Of a stretch of 64,000 nt of DNA, positions 47,567 through 56,879 are shown piece by piece (position 1 is the first letter of the stretch; the number at the start of each line of letters is the position of its first letter). Origin of the DNA: Hyphomicrobiales bacterium (lineage in GTDB: Bacteria; Pseudomonadota; Alphaproteobacteria; Rhizobiales; HXMU1428-3); the NCBI GenBank assembly GCA_021775425.1, contig JAJFHX010000008.1, positions 1 to 64,000 on the forward strand, given 5' to 3'. The translations under genes were made by a program, and so were the position numbers. The notes under the pieces were generated by a model. The model was not told the origin of the DNA. It made no database searches and saw nothing but the letters and a program-made list of their open reading frames with translations.

Positions 47567-48688
47567 CTAATTGCTGAGGCTGGTAGTCGAAAGAGGTGGT
47601 TCTATAAAGGAGACTTTTGAGCCTTCTCTTAATCGCTGTACGCCTTCAACGACGACCAGATCACCTTTTGAAAGTTTGCCATCAATGATGATGGTGCTAT
47701 TCAGGCGTCTGACAATGCGGACAGGGATTTTTTCTGCCTGCCCTTTGGAAACTTTCCAGACATGGCTTTTGCCTTTTGACCACAGTAAGGCCAGCTCTGG
47801 CACCAGCGGGTAGGTTTTGCCTTTCAAGCGGACTTCTGTGGTGAATGACATGCCAGGTCTTAACAGATCTTCTTTATTATCGAGAACGGCGCGCACTGTG
47901 ACTGAGCGGTTTTGCGGGTCGATGCGGCTGTCGATCTGATCGATTATTCCTGTGAAAGTTTTTTGCTCATAGTTCGGGGTACGCGCATAAATTTTATCGC
48001 CTGCCTTCACGCGCGAGAGAAACAGCTCGGGGACTCTGAATTCAACGATAATTTCTGAGCGATCATCCAATGTCATAAGGGCGGTTGTTGTGGTGACGCG
48101 GTCACCTGCTTCAACTTTTGGGATGCCGATGATGCCGTTAAAAGGAGCGATAACACGTCTGTCTCTTAAGGCTTCTTCAGCTTGTCTCAGTTCTATTTCG
48201 GCTCTTTTCATGAGGTTTTGAGCGTCATCAACATTAGCGGCTGAATTGATGTTCTTTTTGCGCAGCTCTTTGGCGCGCACCATGAGCCGTTCGGATTCGA
48301 TTAATTTCGTTTCGGCGACTCTTTTGGCGAGTTCGGCTGTTTTCGGGTCAAGCTCCAGGAGGATGTCACCCTGCTGGACCTTTGTTCCGGTTTCAACATT
48401 AAACTTTGTGATTTCGCCGTTGGTTTCAGGATAAAGGGTGATGAATTTTTTTGCCCGGCCTGTGCCGAGGGCTTCAATAATTTCGTTATTTGCGGCGCTG
48501 GAAACGCGTTTGACCACAACAGGTAATTCCTGACTGCGTTTGGACTTTATGGGTTCCTGTTCACCTGTTGGGGCGATGCGGGCAAAGACATCACTTAGGT
48601 GGTCTTTATATTGCCACAGGAAAACTGAGGCCAGAATCGACGCACTTAGAAAAATAAGCTGTAAGACTAATGATATAGTCCGTTTCAT
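47567..48688 (-). CDS. RND efflux periplasmic adaptor (membrane fusion protein)
   Basis: 373 residues from the ATG at 48688, with GGAG seven bases upstream. A signal/anchor (ISLVLQLIFLSASILASVFL) is followed by a lipoyl half-motif (LYPETNGEITKFNVETGTKV), a helical hairpin (VAETKLIESERLMVRAKELR), a second lipoyl half (IAPFNGIIGIPKVEAGDRV), beta-barrel and membrane-proximal domains. It bridges the pump and an outer-membrane channel. It is the first gene of the two-gene operon. Confidence 0.92.
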   Translation of the reverse strand: MKRTISLVLQLIFLSASILASVFLWQYKDHLSDVFARIAPTGEQEPIKSKRSQELPVVVKRVSSAANNEIIEALGTGRAKKFITLYPETNGEITKFNVETGTKVQQGDILLELDPKTAELAKRVAETKLIESERLMVRAKELRKKNINSAANVDDAQNLMKRAEIELRQAEEALRDRRVIAPFNGIIGIPKVEAGDRVTTTTALMTLDDRSEIIVEFRVPELFLSRVKAGDKIYARTPNYEQKTFTGIIDQIDSRIDPQNRSVTVRAVLDNKEDLLRPGMSFTTEVRLKGKTYPLVPELALLWSKGKSHVWKVSKGQAEKIPVRIVRRLNSTIIIDGKLSKGDLVVVEGVQRLREGSKVSFIEPPLSTTSLSN

Positions 48689-49052
48689 TTGATCGCTCCG
48701 CAAACATTACAAATAAAGCGCTATTGTTATAATACAGGAATAAAGATGATTTATGTCTCTTACCTACATTTGCACCGCTATGTGGCTGCTATAACTCAGA
48801 ATAAACGGGATATTATACCAGCCGGTAATTTACTCCACTTAATACGAGGTTAAAAGTAAATATCCGTCGCGAATAATATGGTTTATTTTTCTGCAAGAAT
48901 TTTGCCATGTGTGTTTTCAGCATTTATCGTTAAAAAGAATAACAAATACAAGTTGTTAAATTGATAATCGGATCTTTTTATTTGTATCCGTAGCTGTCTG
49001 GCTGCTGCCGGTTTATGCAGTACCTTGGATCTGAGAGATATTTTTAGGCCAG
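48689..49052. other. Intergenic region between RND adaptor and GntR genes
   Basis: About 360 bp. On the minus strand it is the 3' side of the GntR gene and the promoter side of the RND operon. A weak CGGAT/ATCCG hairpin lies around 48968-48990. No strong terminator or regulator gene for the pump is visible. Confidence 0.4.
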
Positions 49053-49778
49053 CTAGCGTAATTTGGCGACATATTTCAGATTATCAGTCGTGCAATAACT
49101 GATGCGCCGCTCGATCGGGGTTTGTTCAATGTCTGCGGCGATGCGGTCTATGACCAGAAGGGGGGCGCCTTCTTTCAGATTCAGCTCTTTTGCCTGTTTT
49201 TTTGTCGCGACGCTGGCTGTCAGATTTTCTTCCACCTCTGATACAGTGATGGCGTAATCTCGCTGATAAAAATCATAGAGTGTGTTTGGCAGGTTTTTCT
49301 GAAGCTCAAGACCGGAAAACAATTTTCGTGGCAGGATGATCAATTCATCAATGATCGGATTGTTGTTATGGGTTCTCAATCTGGTGATTTCTATGATCTC
49401 TTCACCGGGCTTTAGTTTCAGTGATCTGGCCACTTCTTTACTGGCGCGGTTGATTTTCAGTTTTGATTTACCTGTGCCGGGTTCTATGCGATTGCCGTTG
49501 GCTTCATATATCTGGAAGAATTTAAACAGAACCTGCGTTGAGGTGTGTTCTGTGACGTAGGTGCCTTTGCCCTGTCTTCTTTCGATGATTGAATCATCTG
49601 CCATGGTGTTGAGGGCTTTTCTTACCGTGCCCTGGCTGACGCCAAGTTCAGCCGCCAGGCTCATTTCACTTGGAAGGGACTGGCCCGGGCTCCATGTGCC
49701 TGTGTGAATGCGCTCGATCAGGATATCCCTGACCTGGGCATAAAGGGGCCGGGCATCGGGTTTTATAGTATCTAACAT
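49053..49778 (-). CDS. GntR/HutC-family regulator, likely of the sulfolactate genes
   Basis: 241 residues. The N-terminal winged HTH (LPSEMSLAAELGVSQGTVRK, ALNTMADDSIIERRQGKGTY) is followed by a UTRA ligand domain (KPGEEIIEITRLRTHNNNPI to APLLVIDRIAADIEQTPIE). ATG 49778 has GAGGGG five bases upstream. It is divergent from suyA, so it probably controls the suy/slc genes with sulfolactate or a breakdown product as effector. The name suyR would be reasonable but is inference. Confidence 0.88.
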   Translation of the reverse strand: MLDTIKPDARPLYAQVRDILIERIHTGTWSPGQSLPSEMSLAAELGVSQGTVRKALNTMADDSIIERRQGKGTYVTEHTSTQVLFKFFQIYEANGNRIEPGTGKSKLKINRASKEVARSLKLKPGEEIIEITRLRTHNNNPIIDELIILPRKLFSGLELQKNLPNTLYDFYQRDYAITVSEVEENLTASVATKKQAKELNLKEGAPLLVIDRIAADIEQTPIERRISYCTTDNLKYVAKLR

Positions 49779-49884
49779 TTTCACCCCCTCTGTTTGTTTT
49801 TAACTGACCAGTGTTTTCCGGATGCTTACTTGAAATTGCATTGCAGTTTTCCGGCAGGCTCTGGGTTAAAATACTGAGTTAAAT

Positions 49885-49898
49885 ATAAGTTATCTTAT
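49885..49898. promoter_or_regulatory. Candidate operator near the GntR gene
   Basis: ATAAG-TTAT-CTTAT is an inverted repeat of the same half-sites as the one before suyA, about 107 bp upstream of the GntR-family start. Its placement fits autoregulation. Confidence 0.35.
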
Positions 49899-50053
49899 AC
49901 TGAATGGTAAATTGTATTTTCGTTATCTTCCGATTTTGCCACAGGATAAGCTGTTCATTTCTTTTAAGTCGTTGTGCTGTGAATATTTTTTTAGCAAATG
50001 CCAAAATAAGCGGCGCTGGACTGTTGACTCTATGGCCTTGTTATATATTATAG

Positions 50054-50067
50054 GTCTTATATAAGAC
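50054..50067. promoter_or_regulatory. Candidate operator before suyA
   Basis: GTCTTAT-ATAAGAC is a perfect 14-bp palindrome 55 bp upstream of the suyA start. It shares CTTAT/ATAAG half-sites with 49885-49898. The 343-bp gap between the GntR gene and suyA contains both and nothing else clear. Confidence 0.5.
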
Positions 50068-50121
50068 ATATGAGCTTATTATGATCATTTTATCAAAACA
50101 ATCAAACAAAAAGAGGTTTTT

Positions 50122-50409
50122 ATGTCAGAACCACACTTTCTTGTTCACTCGCCGAAAGACAATGTTGGCGTCGTTGTCGTCGAAGATTTAAAGGCTGGAA
50201 CAGAGATGCTTGGTGTCATCACCGAAACGGATACTACGATTAATGTCAAAGCTCTGCATGATGTGCCGATTGGGCATAAGGTTGCGCTTCAGGAGCTGAA
50301 AGAAGGCGACACCATTATTAAGTATGGTGAAGATATTGGTCGGATGATTGGCGCTGCTGAAACGGGCGGCCATGTTCATGTTCATAACCTAAAAACAAAA
50401 CGCTGGTAA
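50122..50409 (+). CDS. suyA: (2R)-sulfolactate sulfo-lyase, small (alpha) subunit
   Basis: 95 residues of the SAF/UxaA-N domain. With SuyB it eliminates sulfite from (R)-sulfolactate, giving pyruvate. The sequence [39 protein letters not shown] and [10 protein letters not shown] matches the SuyA group rather than the small part of altronate dehydratase. The assignment also rests on its neighbours suyB, slcC, comC and suyZ. AGAGG precedes the ATG and suyB follows after ten bases. Confidence 0.88.
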   Translation: MSEPHFLVHSPKDNVGVVVVEDLKAGTEMLGVITETDTTINVKALHDVPIGHKVALQELKEGDTIIKYGEDIGRMIGAAETGGHVHVHNLKTKRW

Positions 50410-50419
50410 AGGAAGACGA

Positions 50420-51589
50420 ATGTCAGAATATAGTTTTAAAGGATATCGCCGGGAAAATGGCCGTGTTGGTGTTCGTAATCATGTGATTATTTTACCAGTT
50501 GATGATATTTCAAATGCTGCCTGTGAATCTGTTGCGAACAATATTAAAGGCACGATGGCTCTGCCGCATGCTTATGGCCGGTTGCAGTTTGGTGAAGACC
50601 TTGAATTGCATTTCAGAACCATGATTGGTACCGGCTCTAACCCGAATGTGGCCGCTGTTATCGTGATTGGCATTGAGCCGGGCTGGACCAACCGGATTGT
50701 TGAGGGCATTGCCAAAACCGGCAAGCCGGTGACTGGATTTTCTATTGAGCAGAATGGTGACATTGCGACTGTTGCAGCCGCATCCTGGAAAGCCAAAGAA
50801 TATGTCCATTGGGCTACTTCTTTAGAGCGCGAAGAATGCGATATTAAAGATCTCTGGGTTTCAACGAAATGCGGCGAGTCTGATACAACAACGGGTCTTG
50901 GTTCATGCCCGACCGTTGGTAATATGTATGATAAGCTTATTCCGCGCGGCGTTTATGGTGTGTTTGGTGAAACATCTGAAATCACCGGTGCTGAACATCT
51001 TTGTAAGGCGCGCGCTGCATCGCCTGAAATTGGTGATAAGTTCATGGCCACTTGGCAGGCATATTCGGATGATGTGATTGACGCGCATAAAACTGATGAC
51101 CTTTCTGAATCTCAGCCGACAAAAGGCAATATTGAAGGTGGTTTGACGACCATTGAAGAAAAAGCGCTCGGCAATCTTGAGAAAATTGGTCACAATTCAA
51201 AATATATTGATGTTCTTAAGCCTGCTGAAGCACCTGAAAAAGGGGCTGGCCTTTATTATATGGATACATCTTCAGCGGCTGCTGAATGTGTCACCTTAAT
51301 GGCGGCTGCCGGGTATGTTGTCCACACTTTCCCGACGGGTCAGGGCAATGTTGTTGGTAACCCGATTGTGCCGGTTGTAAAAATTTCTGCTAATCCACGG
51401 ACTGTGCGGACGATGTCTGAACACATCGATGTTGATGTTTCTGGCATTCTGAAACGGACTATGACGCTGGATACTGCAGGGGATGCACTGATCGAAAATA
51501 TACTAAAAACAGCAAATGGTCGTGCAACAGCTGCTGAAGTTCTTGGGCATAGAGAATTTTCAATGACGAAACTTTATCGAAGTGCTTAA
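50420..51589 (+). CDS. suyB: (2R)-sulfolactate sulfo-lyase, large (beta) subunit
   Basis: 389 residues, the exact length known for SuyB. The UxaA-type catalytic domain shows [58 protein letters not shown] and [14 protein letters not shown]. These blocks agree closely with what I recall of the Paracoccus enzyme. With suyA it desulfonates sulfolactate to pyruvate and sulfite. Altronate dehydratase is the alternative in the superfamily; the gene neighbourhood makes SuyB more likely. Confidence 0.92.
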   Translation: MSEYSFKGYRRENGRVGVRNHVIILPVDDISNAACESVANNIKGTMALPHAYGRLQFGEDLELHFRTMIGTGSNPNVAAVIVIGIEPGWTNRIVEGIAKTGKPVTGFSIEQNGDIATVAAASWKAKEYVHWATSLEREECDIKDLWVSTKCGESDTTTGLGSCPTVGNMYDKLIPRGVYGVFGETSEITGAEHLCKARAASPEIGDKFMATWQAYSDDVIDAHKTDDLSESQPTKGNIEGGLTTIEEKALGNLEKIGHNSKYIDVLKPAEAPEKGAGLYYMDTSSAAAECVTLMAAAGYVVHTFPTGQGNVVGNPIVPVVKISANPRTVRTMSEHIDVDVSGILKRTMTLDTAGDALIENILKTANGRATAAEVLGHREFSMTKLYRSA

Positions 51590-51666
51590 GTAGTTCATAC
51601 TCAATATTAATTCTGCTCAAATATGAACAGTGATTTTTCTTGTAAATTCATAAGGGAGGAAAACTT

Positions 51667-52626
51667 ATGAAACTTCTGTCTAAAAGTTTTATGGCTATTG
51701 CAACGGCATTGCTCACCGTTTCGGCGGGTGGTGCTTATGCGGCTGATTATCCTGACCAGCAGGTGAATTATGTTATTCCGTTTGGTCCGGGTGGTGAGTC
51801 TGATATTACCGCGCGGCATCAACAGCCATATTTTAAAAAGCTGTTTGGTCAAAACCTGGTGATTTCATATAAGCCGGGCGGCGGCGGTGCTGTTGGCTGG
51901 TCTCAGCTTAATAAAATGAAAGGTGATGGTTATAATATTATGGGCATCAACCTGCCGCATATCATCATCAAGCCACGACAAAAAAATGTTGGTTTTACAA
52001 CTGAAGATATCGTTGGTGTTTATATTTTCCATTATACACCCGATGCGATTGTCGTGAAAAATGACAGCCCATTTAAAACTTTGCAGGATCTGGTTGATTT
52101 TGCCAAGAAAAACCCAGGCCAGTTGACACTGTCAGGTTCAGGTAAAGGGACTGCCAACCATCTGGCACAAGTTAACTTTGACAAGCAAGCTGGCATTAAA
52201 ACCACTTATGTTGCCTTTAAAGGCACGGGTGCGGCTGTGCAGGCTTTGCTTGGTGATCAGGTGAAGGCTGAATGGGGTTATACTTCTGTTGGTGCAAAGC
52301 ACGCTGAAAAAGTGCGTATGCTTGCGGTTGCGATGGATAAGCGTCATCCTAAATTTCCGGATGTGCCTACTTTTAAAGAGCTTGGCTTTGACCTTGTTTC
52401 CGGTGCTTATCGCGGCATAGCTGTGCCAAAGTCAACACCTGAAGATATTCGCAAAAAACTTTCTGACGCAATTGGCAAAATCAATGCTGATCCTGAATTC
52501 CAGAAGCGGATGATTAATGACGGCATGGCTTTGCTTGATGTTGATTATGCTGGAATGAAAGCTTTTATTGACGAAAAAACAAAAAGCTATGTTGAAGCTG
52601 CCAAAGCTGGTGGTGTTCTGAAATAG
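51667..52626 (+). CDS. TctC-type (TTT family) substrate-binding protein
   Basis: 319 residues with a signal peptide (SKSFMAIATALLTVSAGGAY, cut near AYA-AD). The mature start DYPDQQVNYVIPFGPGGESD, and TLSGSGKGTANHLAQVNFDK, fit the Bug/TctC family. It is the periplasmic receptor of a tripartite tricarboxylate transporter. Between suyB and slcC it most likely binds sulfolactate, as the SlcHFG system described for Chromohalobacter. GGGAGGAAAA before the ATG is a very strong ribosome-binding site; a hairpin follows the gene. Confidence 0.9.
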   Translation: MKLLSKSFMAIATALLTVSAGGAYAADYPDQQVNYVIPFGPGGESDITARHQQPYFKKLFGQNLVISYKPGGGGAVGWSQLNKMKGDGYNIMGINLPHIIIKPRQKNVGFTTEDIVGVYIFHYTPDAIVVKNDSPFKTLQDLVDFAKKNPGQLTLSGSGKGTANHLAQVNFDKQAGIKTTYVAFKGTGAAVQALLGDQVKAEWGYTSVGAKHAEKVRMLAVAMDKRHPKFPDVPTFKELGFDLVSGAYRGIAVPKSTPEDIRKKLSDAIGKINADPEFQKRMINDGMALLDVDYAGMKAFIDEKTKSYVEAAKAGGVLK

Positions 52627-52649
52627 GCTTTATTGCTCTGGTGGAGGAG

Positions 52650-52677
52650 CTATAACAAGGCTATTGTTTTGTTATAG
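52650..52677 (+). other. Hairpin between TctC- and TctA-type genes
   Basis: CTATAACAA (52650-52658) pairs with TTGTTATAG (52669-52677), 9 bp with a 10-nt loop. It lies in the 236-bp gap after the binding-protein gene. It has no long T-run, so it probably stabilises the upstream mRNA or attenuates rather than fully terminates. A second GGGCTGA/TCAGCCC pair spans 52682-52732. Confidence 0.5.
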
Positions 52678-52862
52678 AAACCGGGCTGAGATTTGCTGAT
52701 TGAGGTTTACCTTACTGGCAGGTTTCAGCCCTTTCCATCCGCAACACTTTCGTAAATAATCTATTGATAATGCTATTGGTCATTTGAGCTGGTTGTTCTG
52801 GTTCTGATGTGATTGAAAGACTGAAAAAAAACTAATAACCAAATTCTGGGGGTTCATCATTT

Positions 52863-54371
52863 ATGCCAGGGACTGAGTACATTCTTGCGGCACTTTCGCC
52901 GACCAATATACTACTGGCTCTTGGCGGCGTGATTGCGGGGACGGTGATTGGTTCGCTACCCGGTTTGACAGCGACCATGGCGATTGCTGTTCTTGTGCCG
53001 ATTACTTTCACGATGGACCCGGCATCCGCTTTGATTATGCTTGGTGCGATTTACACCGGTGCCGTATATGGCGGTGCTTATTCTGCTATATTGTTGAACA
53101 CGCCTGGCACTCCTTCTGCTATTGCGACGACTTTGGATGGTTATCCAATGGCGAAAAAGGGTGATGGTGACCTCGCGGTTACTCTTGCCTGTATTGCGTC
53201 CGTATTTGGCGGGCTAGTTGGCGCTGCATTTTTGTTGATGCTGGCACCGCCGCTTGCTGCAATTGCGCTGGCTTTTGGCCCGGTTGAATATTTCTGGCTG
53301 GCGATTTTTGGTTTAACACTTATTTCTGCGCTTTCAGAAGGGAATTTGCTGAAAGGCCTGATTGGTGGCTGTTTCGGCATGCTTTTGGCCTGTATCGGGG
53401 TGGCTGAAATCAGCGCTGATGTGCGGTTGACGTTTGGCTCTGAATTGCTTTTGGGCGGGGTGGAGATTATTTCAGCATTGATCGGACTTTATTGCATCCC
53501 CGTGCTGATTGACCTTGTGGCGACGCCTGACCGACATCTGAATGTTTCTGGTGAAAGCCGTGGCATCAGGCTCAAAGAAGCTTTGGTAATTTCCTTAAAG
53601 GGAAAATGGAATCTAATCCGCAGCTCTGTTATCGGCACGGTGGTTGGTATCTTGCCGGGTGCTGGTGGGTCAATTGCCGGGCTTGTTTCTTATACTGAAG
53701 CGCGGCGTGCTTCCAAAAACAGTGAAATGTTTGGCAAGGGCGCGCCTGAAGGTATTCAGGCGGCTGAATCTGCCAATAATGCGACGGTTGGTGGCGGTTT
53801 TATTCCGACATTAGTGCTTGGCATTCCAGGGACGCCGCCTGATGCGGTCATTCTCGGGGCGCTGCTGGTGCAGGGTGTTCGGGTTGGGCCGAATTTGTTC
53901 ACCGCGGAAAGTTCTATCGTTTACACCTTTATCACCGGTTTGTTTCTGGCGACGGTGCTGATGCTGCCGACGGGGTTGATTATTGGGCGCTATGCTTACA
54001 GAACGATCATCAGTGTGCCGAAATCAATGCTGGTGGCAACGGTTGCTTTCATGACGATGATTGGCACTTATTCGATCAGAAACTCAGTTTCTGATGTGTT
54101 CGTGATGATTGTGCTTGGCATTATGGGCTGGGTTCTGAACCGGTTTGGTTTTCAGCCTTCACCGATTGTGCTTGGGCTTATTCTCAGCCGGATCGCTGAG
54201 CAGGGGTTTGTGCAATCCTGGACAATTGCTTCTGCAACGGGCGGCTATTTCCAGATGTTTTTCGGGCGTCCGATCTCACTTGGCATTATCGCTGCGATCA
54301 TTCTTTCATTGTTCGGGCCATTGTTGATGCGCCGCTTTCAATTAAAGCAGGAGATGAACAATGCCGAATAA
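52863..54371 (+). CDS. TctA-type large membrane subunit of TTT transporter
   Basis: 502 residues, about eleven to twelve membrane helices. The family marks GTVIGSLPGLTATMAIAVLV, GAIYTGAVYGGAYSAILLNT, PGTPSAIATTLDGYPMAKKG and the mirrored GIPGTPPDAVILGALLVQGV are clear. It is the channel-forming subunit of the sulfolactate uptake system inferred from context. It overlaps the small subunit gene by 11 bases. Confidence 0.94.
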   Translation: MPGTEYILAALSPTNILLALGGVIAGTVIGSLPGLTATMAIAVLVPITFTMDPASALIMLGAIYTGAVYGGAYSAILLNTPGTPSAIATTLDGYPMAKKGDGDLAVTLACIASVFGGLVGAAFLLMLAPPLAAIALAFGPVEYFWLAIFGLTLISALSEGNLLKGLIGGCFGMLLACIGVAEISADVRLTFGSELLLGGVEIISALIGLYCIPVLIDLVATPDRHLNVSGESRGIRLKEALVISLKGKWNLIRSSVIGTVVGILPGAGGSIAGLVSYTEARRASKNSEMFGKGAPEGIQAAESANNATVGGGFIPTLVLGIPGTPPDAVILGALLVQGVRVGPNLFTAESSIVYTFITGLFLATVLMLPTGLIIGRYAYRTIISVPKSMLVATVAFMTMIGTYSIRNSVSDVFVMIVLGIMGWVLNRFGFQPSPIVLGLILSRIAEQGFVQSWTIASATGGYFQMFFGRPISLGIIAAIILSLFGPLLMRRFQLKQEMNNAE

Positions 54372-54831
54372 GGATATGGGACGTGATTTTTATACGCCAT
54401 TAATGGGTGTGTTTTTTATTGCTGTTGCGGGCATTACATTCTGGGACACGACAAGTTACACGGACCCGGATTCTTATGTATTTCCCCGCGCTGTGGCGCT
54501 GGTAATGACAGGGCTTTCAATTGCGCTGATTGTGCAATGGCTGATTGTCAGGCCGAAATCAGAACTGGATTTAACCGGCGCGAATTTCAGGCGCATTGGG
54601 CTGGTTGTGCTGATGCTTGGGGCCTCACTGCTGATGCCGTGGCTCGGGTTTTTACTCACCGGGCTTATATTGTTTATCTCCCTGATTTTTATCGCCATGT
54701 ATGACCCGTGGACGCCAGCCAGACTGGTGATTTATCCGCTGATCGGGGCGGGGATGGTGTTTGGGTTTTATTTTATTTTCAAGAACCTGCTGCTTGTTCC
54801 CTTGCCGGTTGGTTCATTGTTTGGTGGCTGA
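54361..54831 (+). CDS. TctB-type small membrane subunit of TTT transporter
   Basis: 156 residues with four predicted membrane helices, of the TctB family. FYTPLMGVFFIAVAGITFWD, TDPDSYVFPRAVALVMTGLS and the C-terminal FYFIFKNLLLVPLPVGSLFG are typical. The ATG lies inside the end of the tctA-type gene, so the two are translated together. Confidence 0.88.
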   Translation: MPNKDMGRDFYTPLMGVFFIAVAGITFWDTTSYTDPDSYVFPRAVALVMTGLSIALIVQWLIVRPKSELDLTGANFRRIGLVVLMLGASLLMPWLGFLLTGLILFISLIFIAMYDPWTPARLVIYPLIGAGMVFGFYFIFKNLLLVPLPVGSLFGG

Positions 54832-54904
54832 TTATTGAATTTATCCGGTTGCCAACTTAGTTATCATTTCTTTTGATTTTCTCAATTTTACTATGGAGTA
54901 TTCA

Positions 54905-55840
54905 ATGGCTTTCGTCATTATTTCCGAGTTCATGGACCTTGATGCCGTGAACAGTTTAAAGGAGGACTTTGATGTTCTCTATGATCCAGAACTTGTCGAT
55001 GACCCGGCAAAGTTGCTGGCTGCGATGAAAGAGGTTGATGCGCTTATTGTGCGCAACCGCACACAGGTGACGGCGGAAGTTCTGGAAGCAGCGCCGAATT
55101 TAAAGGTTGTGGGCCGGCTTGGTGTCGGACTTGATAATATTGACCTTGAAACAGCGAAAACGCGCAATGTAAAAGTTTGCCCGGCATCCGGGGCGAATGA
55201 TCTGCCGGTTGCTGAATATGTAATCAGCACAGCGATGCAATTGCTGAGGACGTCTTATAGTTCCAATGATCAGATGATTAAAGGTGAATGGCCACGCCAG
55301 GCGCTGATTGGTTATGAGTTTTCTGGCAAGGTGATGGGGCTTATCGGTTTTGGTGGTATTGCGCAGGAAGTTGCCAAACGGGCCATTGCGCTTGGCATGT
55401 CGGTTGCCGCTTTTGATCCATATAAAGATGAAAATGATGCGGCATTTCAAATGGCGCAACGCTGCGCCACGATTGATGAGCTGTTAGCTGCTGCTGATGT
55501 GGTGAGTTTGCATGTGCCTTTAACTGAGGGAACCCGCGGACTGATCGGTAGCTCTGAGATTGAAAAAATGGGCGAAAGATCTGTTCTTATTAATACGGCC
55601 CGGGGCGGTGTTGTTGATGAGGCTGCCCTTGCGGAAGCTTTGCGGAACAAGCAAATTGCGGGGGCGGCGTTGGATGTATTTGAAACTGAGCCATTAACGG
55701 CGGAAAGCGCTGAGAAATTTACCGGATTGGCGAACTTAATACTGACGCCGCATATCGCGGGTGTGACAGTGGAAGCCAATGTAAGAGTGAGTGCCGTTAC
55801 AGCTGAGAACGTGCGAAATGAATTAATGAGGAAAGCATGA
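54905..55840 (+). CDS. slcC: (S)-sulfolactate dehydrogenase (D-2-hydroxyacid dehydrogenase family)
   Basis: 311 residues from ATG 54905, with GGAG seven bases upstream. A D-isomer 2-hydroxyacid dehydrogenase: NAD site GLIGFGGIAQEVAKRA, catalytic Arg region in NTARGGVVDEAAL, and the His in LTPHIAGVT. By family it resembles SerA, but it lacks the ACT domains. Its position between the TTT transporter and comC matches slcC, which oxidises (S)-sulfolactate to sulfopyruvate. It overlaps comC by four bases (ATGA). Confidence 0.85.
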   Translation: MAFVIISEFMDLDAVNSLKEDFDVLYDPELVDDPAKLLAAMKEVDALIVRNRTQVTAEVLEAAPNLKVVGRLGVGLDNIDLETAKTRNVKVCPASGANDLPVAEYVISTAMQLLRTSYSSNDQMIKGEWPRQALIGYEFSGKVMGLIGFGGIAQEVAKRAIALGMSVAAFDPYKDENDAAFQMAQRCATIDELLAAADVVSLHVPLTEGTRGLIGSSEIEKMGERSVLINTARGGVVDEAALAEALRNKQIAGAALDVFETEPLTAESAEKFTGLANLILTPHIAGVTVEANVRVSAVTAENVRNELMRKA

Positions 55841-56850
55841 CTGAACAATATTATCAAAAAGATCATTTACTCGATCTGGTCACAAAAGTGCTGGTTGCAA
55901 ATAATACATCAGAGGCGAATGCGCGAACTGTGGCGGATGCTTTGGTGCAAGCGCAGATTGACGGGCAATATGGCCACGGGCTATCACGCATTCCTTCCTA
56001 TTCAGGCCAGGCGAAAGTCGGCAAAGTTGATGGTCATGCAACTCCTTCAATTGAAGAAGCTGGCTCTGCTGCGTTTCGCGTTGATGCAAAATGCGGGTTT
56101 GCTTATCCGGCGATGGCACTCGCGACTGAAAAGCTGCTTGAAAAAGTAAAAACGTCAGGCATTGCAGCGGCGACGGTGTATAACTCTCATCATTTTGGAA
56201 TTGCCGGTTATCACACGGAGAAACTGGCCAATGAAGGCATGGTGGGCATTCTTGTAACGAACAGCCCGAAAGCGATTGCGCCATGGGGCGGGATATCTGG
56301 TGTGTTTGGCACTAACCCGATTGCTTTTGCAGCGCCTCGAAAAGATACGGCGCCGCTGGTGATTGATCTTTCTCTCAGCAAGATTGCGCGGGGGAAAGTT
56401 ATGGTGGCTTCTCAGGAAGGGCGGCCTATTCCAGACGACTGGGCGCTTGATGTTGAAGGTAAGCCGACAACAGATGCGGATGCCGCGTTAGCTGGCACAA
56501 TGCTGCCAATGGGTGACGCGAAAGGTGCGGCTCTGGTGCTGATGGTTGAAATTCTTGCTGCTGCTGTTTCTGGTGCGCAATTTGGATTTGAGGCGTCTTC
56601 GTTGTTTAACTCTGATGGCCCGCCACCACGGCTTGGTCACACTTATATCGCGCTGAACCCTGAGCTGTTGTCTGGTGGTGGGTTTGTTGAACGGCTAGAA
56701 GTGCTGCTTGAAGCGATTACCACGCAGCCGAATGTGCGGCTACCCGGTCAACGCCGGTTGGATGGGCGTGCGATGGCCAATGAAAAGGGAATTTCTGTTC
56801 CTGATAATTTATATGAAAAGGTGACAGCGATGTTGCCGGATGCAGCGTAA
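55837..56850 (+). CDS. comC: (R)-sulfolactate dehydrogenase (malate/lactate dehydrogenase-2 family)
   Basis: 337 residues of the Ldh_2/ComC family, NAD(P)H-dependent, with the catalytic His in YNSHHFGIAGYHTEKL. FGTNPIAFAAPRKDTAPLVI and MPMGDAKGAALVLMVEIL-like blocks match the family (PMGDAKGAALVLMVEILAAA). ComC reduces sulfopyruvate to (R)-sulfolactate. With SlcC it acts as a racemase for sulfolactate, feeding SuyAB. The start overlaps slcC (ATGA). Confidence 0.86.
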   Translation: MTEQYYQKDHLLDLVTKVLVANNTSEANARTVADALVQAQIDGQYGHGLSRIPSYSGQAKVGKVDGHATPSIEEAGSAAFRVDAKCGFAYPAMALATEKLLEKVKTSGIAAATVYNSHHFGIAGYHTEKLANEGMVGILVTNSPKAIAPWGGISGVFGTNPIAFAAPRKDTAPLVIDLSLSKIARGKVMVASQEGRPIPDDWALDVEGKPTTDADAALAGTMLPMGDAKGAALVLMVEILAAAVSGAQFGFEASSLFNSDGPPPRLGHTYIALNPELLSGGGFVERLEVLLEAITTQPNVRLPGQRRLDGRAMANEKGISVPDNLYEKVTAMLPDAA

Positions 56851-56879
56851 GTTCAGGAATTTGCAGGAATAATTATTGA

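Noticed and set aside
50122-51589. Altronate dehydratase (UxaA) split in two genes
   Set aside because: The superfamily fits, but length, sequence blocks and the neighbours slcC, comC, TTT transporter and suyZ fit SuyAB better.
54905-55840. Phosphoglycerate dehydrogenase SerA
   Set aside because: No ACT or substrate-binding extension, and it lies within the sulfolactate unit with comC overlap.
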